A model generated the notes under the pieces. The model worked only from the letters and a program-made list of their open reading frames with translations. It did no database searches and was not told where the DNA came from. 64,000 nucleotides of DNA from Entoloma clypeatum (lineage: Eukaryota; Basidiomycota; Agaricomycetes; Agaricales; Entolomataceae): positions 3,410,001-3,474,000 of the forward strand of contig OY751494.1 in assembly GCA_963565915.1 (NCBI GenBank). The letters run 5' to 3'. Position numbers and translations under genes: made by a program. Below, in pieces: positions 1 through 8,530 of the stretch (positions are counted from its first letter, which is position 1; each line of letters opens with the position of its first letter).

Positions 1-2
1 TC

Positions 3-524
3 GCCTCCGCTCACTCCGACAATTCTATTGAACTAGACATAGTTCTTGAAACTACTGACACCAAAGACACACTATCACAAAAGGCCTTACTCGACAGCAG
101 GGCAACAGGGTCGTTTATTGAACGCACTCTGGTCGAGAGTCGACTCTCTACTCGAAAACTACAACACACAATTCCAGTATACAACATTGACGGAACTCCA
201 AACGAGGCCGGAGCAATAACGGAGGTGTTGGATGTAGTGCTCCGCTACCGGGATCACTCGGAACGGACCCAGCTTGCAGTCACAAGTTTGGGAAAACAAG
301 AAATCGTGTTAGGCTTCACTTGGCTCAAGGAACACAACCCCGAGATAGATTGGATGTCAGGGGAAGTGAAGATGAGCCAGTGTCCTGCACGATGCCGGAC
401 ATGCCACCAAGAGGCAGCCCAAGAGCGGAAGGAGCGGAAGTTTGAACAAGTCCACATCCGAGCCTGTCGGGTTAGGTATTCAATGTGCGTTTGTTCAAAC
501 TCGCATTTCTCTGGTTTTAGATAG
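3..524 (+). pseudogene. G1 retropepsin (protease) segment of pol
   Basis: An open frame from the window edge reads as a retroviral-type aspartic protease. The catalytic signature is LLDSRATGSFIE near base 90, where the family has DSGATGSFID; the Gly after Asp-Ser is Arg here, a GGG to AGG type change that should damage the active site. The usual C-terminal protease motif (LGFTWLKEHNPEIDW, near 308-352) follows, then a basic linker. From about base 473 the frame runs into the inverted block and is meaningless. The start lies outside the window. Confidence 0.8.
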
Positions 525-1438
525 AGTTTGTGTTTGCAAAGTCATTCCAGTACGATCCGTGTGACTCTCTGATGCTCCGCAAGGGTCTCCGTGAAGATGA
601 GTATGTCGTCGAGGTAAACACAGACTACACCTTCAGTGATAAGGTCCTGAAAGATCTCGTTCATCATAGTCTGGAATGTGGATGGACTATTAGTGAGGCC
701 AAAGAACATCACCAATGGTTCATAGAGTCCGTGATTGGTCCGAAAAGCGGCCTTCCACTCGTCTCCGGGTTTTATCCGCACATTGTTGTAGCCCCAGTGG
801 ATGTTGAGCTTGGTGAAGTATTGAGCGCGTTGAAGTTTATTGATCAGTTCGGATATGAGCGGAAGCGGATACTTGTTTTTGATAGTTTTGGAATTGAGTG
901 ACTGGTAGTCTTGTACAAGACGAAGCGAGCCATCCTTTTTCTTGATGTAGAATACCGGAGATGCCATCGGAGACTTGGAAGGGCAGATCCGACCAGTTGC
1001 AAGGTTTTCCTCCAAAAACGCGTCGAGTTCCTTCTGTTCATTCAGAGCAAGTGGATATACCTTACATCCCGCCAGAGAGGCGTCCGGAACAAGTTCAATG
1101 GCGTGGTCCCAAGTCCGCTCTTCCGGTAAGGTGTCGAAAGAGGTCTTTGAGAATATGTCTTTGAAGTCAAACAAGTGGTCTGGTACAGAGTCGCGGAAAG
1201 ATTTAGGTTTTTGGTTACTGAGGAAGGCCTCCGATAGATGTTGCGAGATATTGGATGAAGCACGGATGAACTCCGCCTCCACGGGTACTGTTCGGCAAAA
1301 AGGCGGTCTCCCTCCTCAAACTCATCCTCTTCCTCATTGTCTTCCGCTAACTCCTCCGCTTCTTCTCCTTCTGTGACATCCTCCACCCATGGGCCGCGTG
1401 GAGCCTCCTCCTCTAGACCAGACGTCGGAGTGGAACCT
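473..1438 (-). pseudogene. G1 reverse transcriptase block, inverted relative to the element
   Basis: Read on the minus strand, this is the acidic linker (rich in Glu and Asp, about 1430-1290) and then a gypsy reverse transcriptase: YPLPLISELINKL, GDEWKAAF, FFGLTNSPSTFQTMMN and the catalytic YLDD near 590. After an in-frame TGA at 539-541 it continues with LKPEKCEFE and ends in EYL at about 473. The plus strand resumes with GLIIEQGHIEMDP at 1439, which is exactly the next part of the protein. The block is therefore a clean inversion of about 966 bp. A frame break near 1280 separates linker and RT. Confidence 0.85.
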
Positions 1439-2055
1439 GGCCTTATTATTGAACAAGGACACATAGAGATGGATCCGGTGAAGGTAGCGGGGGTCGCGGA
1501 GTGGCCTGCTCTGACAAACGTCCAAGAAGTACAGTCCTTTCTGGGATTTACCAACTTCTATCGCCGTTTTATTGAAGGGTTTTCGGACATTGCGCGCCCT
1601 CTTTTCGAGCTCACGGAGAAAGGGCACCTCTGGCCTTGGAGGGAGGGAGAAGTGTCCGCATTTGCGGAGTTGAAGCGGAGGATTACATCCGCTCCGATCC
1701 TGGTCTTAGCTGATCATGGAAAGGAGAAGCGGATAGCTCGGACTTTGCAACCGGAGCAGTACTGTCCCAACCAACAGAGGACGGTAAGTGGCACCCTGTC
1801 GCATTCTATTCCAAAAGCCTAAGTCTGGTGGAATGCAACTACGAGATCTATGACAAGGAGATGTTGGCGGTGGTCCGCGCATTGGAGGAGTGGAGGCACT
1901 TCCTTGAAGGAGCGGAGAAGACAGTGGAGATTTGGACGGACCACAAAAATCTTGAGTATTTCATGACAGCTCAAAAACTAAATCGACGACAGGCTAGATG
2001 GTCCTTATACCTCACTCGTTTTGATTTTAAAATGCACCATTGACCTGGCAAGTCA
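1439..2055 (+). pseudogene. G1 RT connection and RNase H segment
   Basis: The plus-strand frame resumes with GLIIEQGHIEMDP, then [18 protein letters not shown] (RT thumb/connection) and the start of RNase H. The usual TDAS catalytic segment of RNase H is missing or out of frame near 1735-1790. The domain is recognisable again from 1828 ([28 protein letters not shown]). A TGA at 2041-2043 interrupts the sequence where G2 has a sense codon. Broken; no function expected. Confidence 0.8.
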
Positions 2056-2832
2056 ATGGGCAAGTCCGACGCTTTGTCCCAACGAGCGGACCATGGAGAC
2101 GGATCGCGGGACAACGAAAACATCATCCTTCTTCGACCAGAATTGTTTGCAGTGCGAGCAATGCGTGGGGTAACTGTTCAAGGGGAAGAATGTGACGTCC
2201 TCCGCCAGGTCCGACAGGGAATCAGAGAGGGGTTACTGGAGGATAGTGTGGCAGAGGTCGTCAAATCCCTTCCGACCATCGGAGTGGGATCCATCCATAG
2301 TGCGGAGTGGAGGCAAGCGGAAGGTTTGCTCTACTTCAGGGATCATATCTATGTTCCTAACAATTCCCAACTGCGTCATCGGATCCTCACACAACACCAT
2401 GACACTCCGGTGGCCGGACATCCTGGACGGTGGAAAACCTTGGAACTGGTGTCGCGCAATTACTGGTGGCCACACATGTCTCGTTTAATAGGTCAATATT
2501 GCAAGACATGCGACCCTTGCCTCCGCACCAAGGTCCGACGCACTCCGCCCTCTGGAGAGCTCAATCTGCTACCGGTCCCCACAGAGCGATGGCAAGTAAC
2601 CAGTGTTGACTTCATTACTGAACTACCAGAAGCCCACGGCTACGATGCTATCATGGTCGTAGTGGACTCAGTAGGGAAGCGGGAACACTTCATCCCGACG
2701 CACTCCAACATCTCCGCACTCGGGACTGCACGCTCCTATGTTCAAAATGTCTGGAAACTCCACGGACTACCGGAGGCCATCCGCGCATGGGATTTGAACC
2801 TTGCGAGAAGCGGACGGAGATTGAGGCAGTAG
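2056..2832 (+). pseudogene. G1 integrase zinc domain and first part of catalytic core
   Basis: This follows the RNase H tail (MGKSDALSQRADH) and contains the H2C2 zinc-binding module (HH near 2396, paired Cys near 2507-2520) and the first catalytic Asp of integrase in VDFITELPEA near 2608. After HGLPEA (about 2778) the alignment to G2 stops. The block with the second Asp (TSDRGPQF in G2) and the catalytic Glu is deleted, roughly 330 bp compared with G2. The remaining frame ends in unrelated residues at 2832. Confidence 0.8.
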
Positions 2833-3437
2833 CGGATTTCAGCCAGCGGATGAAGTCCGCTCTAGAGGAGGCTCGCGCAGCACTGACAAAGGCAAAAGAC
2901 AACATGGCGCGATACTACAACCAGCATCGGAGCACCACTCCGACATTCCGCCCGGGGGACAAGGTCTTTTTAGACTCATCAGACCTCAAAACCACCCGAC
3001 CCACAAAGAAACTTGCACATCGATACGTAGGCCCTTTCCCAGTGGTCCGACCTGTCGGAACACATGCCTACGAACTTCGCCTTCCCCCTTCCATGTCCCG
3101 CGTTCACCCAGTATTCCATGTCGTCAAACTTTCACTAGTTCCCGACGACCCTTTCCAACGCCAAGTCCGCTCTCCTCCGCCTCCGACGGTAGTCGGAGAA
3201 GAATTGGAGTATGATGTTGAAAACCTCTTGGACAGCCGACTGCATCGAGGCAAGCTTCAATTCTTGGTCAAATGGAAGGGATATGGCTACGAAGAGAATT
3301 CCTGGGAAGCAGAAGACAATGTCCATGCTCCGCGCCTAGTCCGCGACTTCTACCGACGCCATCCGGGAGCTCCGCAGCGGATCGCCGCCGTGATATTGGA
3401 CTTGTTTCGCCTGACACGTCGAGACGCCGTGCCTTGA
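2787..3437 (+). pseudogene. G1 integrase C-terminus with chromodomain
   Basis: Frame resumes after the core deletion with the helical segment (FSQRMKSALEEARAALTKAK), the GPY-type module (LAHRYVGPFPVV) and a chromodomain at the end: EELEYDVENLLDSR, LQFLVKWKGYG and ENSWEAEDNV. In chromoviruses this domain binds histone marks and guides insertion. The same order is present in G2, which supports the assignment of G1 to the chromodomain-bearing gypsy clade. Confidence 0.85.
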
Positions 3438-3448
3438 AGGGGGGGTGA

Positions 3449-3890
3449 TGTAAGGGCAACCACTTTCACTTTTTACTTTTCCTTTCCTTTCTTCCTCTCC
3501 TTTCTATTCCACCATCTCCGACGTCCTCCGATCGTATCCGCTGTCTCCGCTGTCTCTGACATCTTATCTGCCTCTCCGCATCCGACGATTCCGCCCCCAT
3601 CCGCTACTCCGCATGTCGGATCGCAGGTACTATCATTCATCTTGTTTCCATTCATCCTTCATCGCTACTCCCGATCATTGCTCATCATTCATGTGTCTTG
3701 TTTTATCTCTTATTTCATATCTTATTTTACTATTTATCTCGTTAGCTTGCAGGGGAATCCTTAGAACTTTCTCTTCAGATCTCCCTTGCAAGGTGTGTGT
3801 TGTATTACTTATCAGACTGCTCAATCTAAACTTCGGATCTCCCTTGCAAGTATCTGAGTTTGAGTCTTGGATCGTAAGGTCGCCCTTACA
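3449..3890 (+). repeat. G1 3' LTR (442 bp)
   Basis: Starts directly after a G-rich tract with TGTAAGGGC and ends with GCCCTTACA, a perfect 9-bp inverted terminal repeat. This fixes both ends. The early part (TTTTCACTTTTTACTTTT-like) resembles the G2 LTR start. The matching 5' LTR is outside the window, so target duplication and LTR age cannot be read. Confidence 0.8.
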
Positions 3891-4258
3891 GAAACACAAC
3901 CTCATGATTGGGTGATCTCTTGGACAATCCAGCAAACCCTCCCCACTGAAGCTGGGGGTCATTTTTACAATGCGAAGTGGGGAGTGCGGGTTCAAGGGGC
4001 CAGTGACACGGTTGTTATTTGGAAACCTGAAGAAGAGCATGGGACGAGCCTCCAAGACCCCCAACCTCGGAAAATTTACCTGACTACAATCAAACAGGCT
4101 TGGCAATCGTGATGTTGCCACGCCTGGCAGGTGTCTGGGAGAAACATGCCAAGAAAGAATTGACCGCCACCCAAGCTGAAAAAGAATACCTTGCGGAGTC
4201 CAATGAGGACCTATGCATTGATAAAAGAATTTTTATCGGCGATGTACAATCTTCATGA
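3891..4258 (+). pseudogene. Fragment of a conserved basidiomycete ORF (unassigned)
   Basis: The plus strand reads TQPHDWVISWTIQQ, EAGGHFYNAKWG and EEEHGTSLQ, stops near 4110, and continues in another frame with GLAIVMLPRLAGVWEKHAKK and a charged tail to about 4258. This has the look of the C-terminal part of a repeated agaricomycete protein family. I think the HGTSLQ region resembles a family with a 2-oxoglutarate-oxygenase-like fold, but I cannot show that. The frameshift and missing 5' part make it a relic. The fragment begins exactly at the G1 LTR end, so G1 may have inserted into it. Confidence 0.4.
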
Positions 4259-4884
4259 GGATTAGGATCTAAAGCCCTTGTTTGCGCCGAGGAACGGTAT
4301 GAATCTCCAAAAGGCTTACATAGGGGATGCAAAACTCCTCACATAAAATAATAGCCTCAGTTGCACCTCAACCAAACGATTTTTCTGTTTGTTTTCGCTG
4401 CTCCCATTCGCGCGGAGGAGGTTGGGCACCGCAAATATGAAAAGACGGAGACTATTCATGTCGCATGGAGCCACAGGGCCCCATATAACACTACAATTAG
4501 CTGAGAGCCTGCAACCAAACTTGAATAGATTTGTGTCGGAGGGCAGGTTATGGCGTCAAGGATGTATCGGATGGTGATACTGAGTGGGATGTAATCAATG
4601 AGCTGATGCTGCACCTGCGAACCAAAGAGGTGGCAAGCTCGCACACAGAATAGTAAAAAGAAGTAGAGCATGCAAGAGAACATCTTGTGGTCCCGCGGAT
4701 TTCCTGACTTTTTATGTCGCTGCAACATTGCAATGACTTCGTCAATTGAAATGTTTTCATCGTATATATGCCATCAATCACGGTAAACCCAGGTTTGATA
4801 TCTGAGCTGGGGGTAAGACCCATAAGCCACGGATGAATTTGGAGGAGGCAAGTGTTGCGGACTTCGAGGCAAAAGTCAATGTCA
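4259..4884. other. Unassigned AT-rich stretch with a minus-strand frame
   Basis: No gene can be named here. On the minus strand a frame begins with GFFPMGDIDIDFCLEVRN near 4895 and runs to about 4548. It starts just after the shared upstream repeat described at 4885-5262. No family is recognised, and I see no terminator-like or RNA-like structure. Confidence 0.3.
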
Positions 4885-5262
4885 ATGTCCCCCATCGGGA
4901 AAAACCCGATTCCTGTATGTGAACTCATAGCTCATGATTATACATAATGAAGGATGATTTATGTTCATTCTCCTCCGCGTTCACGAGGTTCAGATGAACC
5001 CAATCCGAGCGGTATCGAGTTGCCGGAAATTACTGGATAAATATTAGAGATCATTTTGTTCATTTAACGACAATAAATATTGCAAGGAAGGAAGTACTAA
5101 GATACAGGGATGAGCCGAGAGGTATTCGACATGTAAAAAACAGTACTGTCAGTAGGTGGAAGATTGGTACCAACTTTCGACCAAAGGAGATGACCTTGGC
5201 CATCCTAAGAATAGAGTTGATGGGTGCGGCGCAAAGTAGTGAAGGACCACAGATACCGTTCT
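4885..5262. repeat. Diverged repeat unit, copy 1
   Basis: This stretch shares, in the same order, several blocks with 5676-6160: the hairpin-like ATCGGGAAAAACCCGAT, the exact 17-mer CTCATGATTATACATAA, GCGGTATCGAGTT, AATAAATATTAGA, a GACAATAAAT block and CATCCTAAGAATAGAGTT. Spacing between blocks differs by up to about 100 bp, so the copies are old. Nature unknown (non-autonomous element or duplicated 5' flank). Confidence 0.6.
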
Positions 5263-5675
5263 CGCTGCCAGACGTGAATTCGCCCCATCAAAGAACCCCA
5301 ACCTAACTCTCAACACTCCGCATGCAGCTCAAGCATGGTTTTCCACCCACCCATCTGACTTCCGACAGTGCTAGGTGGCCGCAGTTTATCCTTGTGGGGC
5401 ACGAGATGCTGAGCCCCTACGGTAACATGTGCCTGCTCTTCTGCTAACCCACGAGGGAGCGGCAGCGTGTGGTGGTCGACGTGAGCCTGAAGGCGTGTTA
5501 AGGTGGTCAAGAGTGGGAGCAGATGCACAGAAGCACACGGAACGGGTACACCTGCAGACAAAACATCAGCAAGCTCACCAGACGTGGGTTGCACGGCCTC
5601 TGAGAAGGCGCTGAGCTGGAAGGAGGGCTTGCCGGAGCATGTGAGCTCGAGACTGGGCAGATACATTGATCATGA
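5263..5675. other. Unassigned spacer between the two repeat units
   Basis: A minus-strand frame of 118 codons (5310-5666) lies here, rich in Leu, Pro and Ser, with no recognised motif. It occupies the same place relative to repeat copy 2 as the frame at 4548-4928 does to copy 1, but the two proteins are not similar. I cannot assign a function. Confidence 0.3.
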
Positions 5676-6160
5676 GCACAGCGACATCAGGAAAAACCTG
5701 AATCCTAAATGTGAGCACATAGCTCATGATTATACATAACAAAAGTTAATTTTTTATTTATCGCCCTCACGAGCTTCATGGCATTTATCTGAATGCAATC
5801 TGAGCGGTATCGAGTTACTGCAACTCACTAAATAAATATTAGACCTCATTTGAGATCATACTGTTTATTTACTGACAATAAATGTTGGGTATTTAAAAGC
5901 ATATTCAGTGATTGCATCTTCAAGTTATGGCATATCTTCATATATAAACATGTAGTTCAAAAAATGTTCACATTGCAACGGAGTACTGGAACTTTACAGG
6001 GACATCGATATCAAACAAAAACTAGTAGTACTGCCTACTTGGGATGACTTAGGCTGTAGAGATGCTAAACTGCGGTACATACATAAAACCAGACAACCTT
6101 GAACATCCTAAAAGTAGAATTAGGGATGGCGCACAAAGTGAAAGACTTACGCTATGCCGA
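5676..6160. repeat. Diverged repeat unit, copy 2
   Basis: Second copy of the unit at 4885-5262. It shows ATCAGGAAAAACCTGAATCC, then CTCATGATTATACATAA (exact), GCGGTATCGAGTTACTG, AATAAATATTAGA, GACAATAAAT and CATCCTAAAAGTAGAATT. Indels and substitutions are frequent. A further stretch just right of it (6208-6250) resembles, in reverse complement, 19455-19500. Confidence 0.6.
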
Positions 6161-6334
6161 CTCGTCGCCAAGAAAGGCTGACACAGGGTTGATGAAAGAG
6201 ATGTGAGACTTACAATGCAATACAATAGCTCGTGAACCCTGTGGCGGCTATCTAGATTCAGGGAATGTGGTGATAGGGTTCCGCCCGACCCTACTGCTGC
6301 AACAAGAACAATGAAACACATACCCAGAGAAACC
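6161..6334. other. Flank of G2 with a target-site copy
   Basis: Short sequence between the old repeat and G2. It holds GAGACTTACAATG and GTGAACCCTGTGG, also found in reverse complement near 19455-19500. Bases 6330-6334 (AAACC) are the left copy of the G2 target duplication. Nothing else is seen. Confidence 0.5.
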
Positions 6335-6623
6335 TGTTATGATCGTATTTTCACTTTTTACTTTATCTTATCTTATCTCGATCTTATCTTATCTACATCA
6401 TATCATACATGAGGACATCTTATCATTATCGCGCAGCATGATGCTGCCACAATGCAGCCTCATGGAATTTACATATATAAGTAGGGTACTTTCACTTGTA
6501 TTCGATAGCTTGTTCTCTTGAGATTCCCGCTGGGTCTCTTGGCAATACAGTTCTCTTATCATCTTTCCACTTCGTTCCTAAGTTTGGGCTCGCGACGTCG
6601 TTTGACTTAGCGTCGCCTCAACA
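6335..6623 (+). repeat. G2 5' LTR (289 bp)
   Basis: Begins TGTTATGATCG and ends GCCTCAACA (TGTT/AACA termini). It contains a TATA box at 6474-6480. Compared with the 3' LTR at 12232-12520 there are three differences (for example CTTTTTAC against CTTTTCAC). Length and both ends agree exactly between copies. Confidence 0.95.
6474..6480 (+). promoter_or_regulatory. TATA box of G2 LTR promoter
   Basis: TATATAA, 33 nt upstream of AGCTTGTTCT (6507-6516). The latter is the exact complement of the sequence just after the LTR, so it is a good candidate for the mRNA 5' end. Confidence 0.7.
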
Positions 6624-6625
6624 GA

Positions 6626-6635
6626 AGAACAAGCT
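6626..6635 (+). other. Self-priming primer-binding site of G2
   Basis: AGAACAAGCT lies 2 nt after the 5' LTR and is the reverse complement of AGCTTGTTCT at 6507-6516, within the LTR at the expected transcription start. In Tf1-type gypsy elements the first nucleotides of the mRNA fold back on this position and prime minus-strand synthesis. No tRNA 3' end complement is apparent here. Confidence 0.7.
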
Positions 6636-7200
6636 CTTTCTACTCGCCCGCCCAAACACACACTTTCCACTCCATCATCACTATCCCCGCTGTTTCGCAC
6701 TTTTGCGTTAAAAGTCGCACTTCGTTATTACACGCGGACCCTAGCGTTAAGGGGGATCTCCCGGACTTCAGGGATAAGAAGAGAAACGCTTGGTGCACCC
6801 ACTATATCTAGCGTTGCCGTTTGAGACACATAGGGAAACGTTGAGCCCGTCCCGTGTCGAGGTGACCAAAGGCCGACGCAACTAACCTTGGGGAAAGCTG
6901 CTGGCGCGTGTGACGGTTGGAGAGAGCAGACCGTACACGTCTAGATCGCAAAAGGTGTTCCAACCCCCGACCCTATTTCAGGATATCGACCAGTCCAGCG
7001 CGCGTAGGGGATCTGACCGCGTGGACTTCATTTTTCCTAGATCTTCCTTTGCTCGGGTAAATCAGCTACCTGGGTAAACAGATCACTCTTTGGGTTTTTT
7101 CTTTTAGATTTTTTTCTCGCCTAAGCGTTAGAACAGGGTCGCGCGCCCGACGCAAGGTACTACTGTTCAAAAAACAACCACTCCCCCTCATCACACCATC
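6636..7200 (+). other. G2 untranslated leader
   Basis: About 565 bp between primer site and gag start. It has no long frame on the plus strand and is GC-rich in its middle. It probably serves as packaging and leader RNA. A CACC-rich stretch precedes the gag ATG. Confidence 0.5.
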
Positions 7201-8298
7201 ATGGCCGAAGGCACCAATGCCCAATTTGACGAAGAATTTGAACAACACCATGCACCATCACCCTTACCTCCGATACCACTGTTCAATCACCCCCCCCCAC
7301 AAAACAACAATCGTGGAAGGAAATCAGAAGTCGCCGCGGATCCCGGCAAATACAATGGATCCAAAGCAACGTTCACAGTATGGTGGACTAAGATGCTCGC
7401 ATGGCTCAGGGTCAACCGAGAGCTATTCAATGGAGAAGAAGAAGTGTGCATTGCAGTGTGGTCGCGATTGGACGGTCCCACGGCAGGAGTTTACGGGGAA
7501 ACCCGTTTGAACCAATGTATGGAATCAGAAGGTTGGCCAACGTACCGAGAGCTAGTCAGTGAAATCACAACGAGGTTTCGCCCCACCACTGAGATTGAAT
7601 GGGCCCGATCCAAAATCGAGAACTTTAAGCAAGGTTCAATGAAGACCGATGATTGGATTATGCAATTCGGGACCCTGGTGATCAAGGGCAAGATTGAGGA
7701 AAGGCACGGTGTAACCCTTTTGGAAAGGAACGCCAAGGAATCTATCATGCAACAACTCTTCCAGCAAGGGAGGAGAAAGTCCACGGTGCAGGGCACCTGT
7801 GAAGAAATTTTGGCAATCGGCAGAGCGGAAGAGACCTTCGCAGCAAGACCAGGCATGAGGACTGGCAATAACTTTGGACAACAACGTAACACATGGGGCA
7901 ATCGGCCCGCATATGGACAACAGCAGCAACAGAGGCCCTTTGGGCAACAACAGAATGGGGGGTACCGTCCTCAACAACAAAACGGTCAACAACAACAACA
8001 GCAGCAACCACGACGGGATCCAAATGCAATGGACGTCGATAGGAACCAGAGACGCGCTCCTGGTAATTGTTATAACTGCGGCGGACAGGGGCATTTTGCC
8101 CGAGATTGCAGACGGCCACAGCGCAGGGTACAAGCAGCAATGATCGAACAGATCGACGAACAAGAGGAGGAGGAAATTTTGAGACAGATCAACGCGAGGC
8201 GTCAAGCGCGCCAAGCTAATAATGGACGGCAGGGCCAACCGGCTCAGAACAACGGACAGGCTGCAGCGCAGCAGGATTTTGTAAACGTCAACCAGTAA
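7201..8298 (+). CDS. gag: G2 Gag capsid/nucleocapsid polyprotein
   Basis: A 365-residue protein. Residues about 45-220 are a retrotransposon Gag capsid region (KYNGSKATFTVWWTKMLAWL, then TRFRPTTEIEWARSKIENF). Residues about 225-275 are Gln- and Asn-rich. One zinc knuckle CYNCGGQGHFARDC sits near residues 288-301, followed by an acidic and Gln-rich tail. It would assemble the cytoplasmic particle and bind element RNA. The frame is intact from ATG to TAA. The start is the first ATG after a long leader (CATCATGGCC). Pol lies downstream in another frame. Confidence 0.9.
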   Translation: MAEGTNAQFDEEFEQHHAPSPLPPIPLFNHPPPQNNNRGRKSEVAADPGKYNGSKATFTVWWTKMLAWLRVNRELFNGEEEVCIAVWSRLDGPTAGVYGETRLNQCMESEGWPTYRELVSEITTRFRPTTEIEWARSKIENFKQGSMKTDDWIMQFGTLVIKGKIEERHGVTLLERNAKESIMQQLFQQGRRKSTVQGTCEEILAIGRAEETFAARPGMRTGNNFGQQRNTWGNRPAYGQQQQQRPFGQQQNGGYRPQQQNGQQQQQQQPRRDPNAMDVDRNQRRAPGNCYNCGGQGHFARDCRRPQRRVQAAMIEQIDEQEEEEILRQINARRQARQANNGRQGQPAQNNGQAAAQQDFVNVNQ

Positions 8299-8530
8299 TT
8301 CCCCCGCTGGCTCTGACAAATCAATATGAACAATTGCCTATAGACTCTTACATACATAAAGACACTGTAAATTCTTGGTTTCAAAAGCTTACGGACGCAG
8401 CAGTTACATACAATAAAATACTATTGGACAAACCCAAAAAGGTAAAAACCCAAAAAAATAGCACAGATGATCGGACTTAGATACGCTTGTAAACTATATC
8501 ATTGGGGAGCCCTCGGCAACGAGGCTTGGT
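8299..8530 (+). other. G2 gag-pol spacer
   Basis: Between the gag stop and pol. The pol frame is open only from 8471, after a TGA at 8468, so no simple frameshift at the gag stop can join the two products. How Pol is made (splicing, reinitiation or another route) is not evident from the sequence. Confidence 0.5.

Larger units (their letters stand above)
1..3890 (+). mobile_element. G1: 5'-truncated Ty3/gypsy chromovirus with inverted RT segment
   Basis: Remains of a gypsy element that enters from the left edge. In order it shows the aspartic protease, an inverted reverse transcriptase block, RNase H, the zinc-binding and first part of integrase, the integrase tail with a chromodomain, a purine-rich tract (about 3436-3446) and a 3' LTR. 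Each domain can be aligned by eye to the better preserved element G2 in this window. Besides the inversion it has a frame break near the protease end, a broken RNase H segment, an in-frame TGA at 2041 and a deletion in the integrase core. It cannot move on its own. Confidence 0.9.

Noticed and set aside
6339..6521. A 60-codon plus-strand frame in both G2 LTRs
   Set aside because: Overlaps the TATA box and the predicted RNA start, so it cannot be translated from the LTR promoter as a whole.
7636..8319. A 227-codon minus-strand frame over G2 gag
   Set aside because: Leu-rich mirror of the Gln/Asn-rich gag repeats; no domain, and gag on the other strand is clear.
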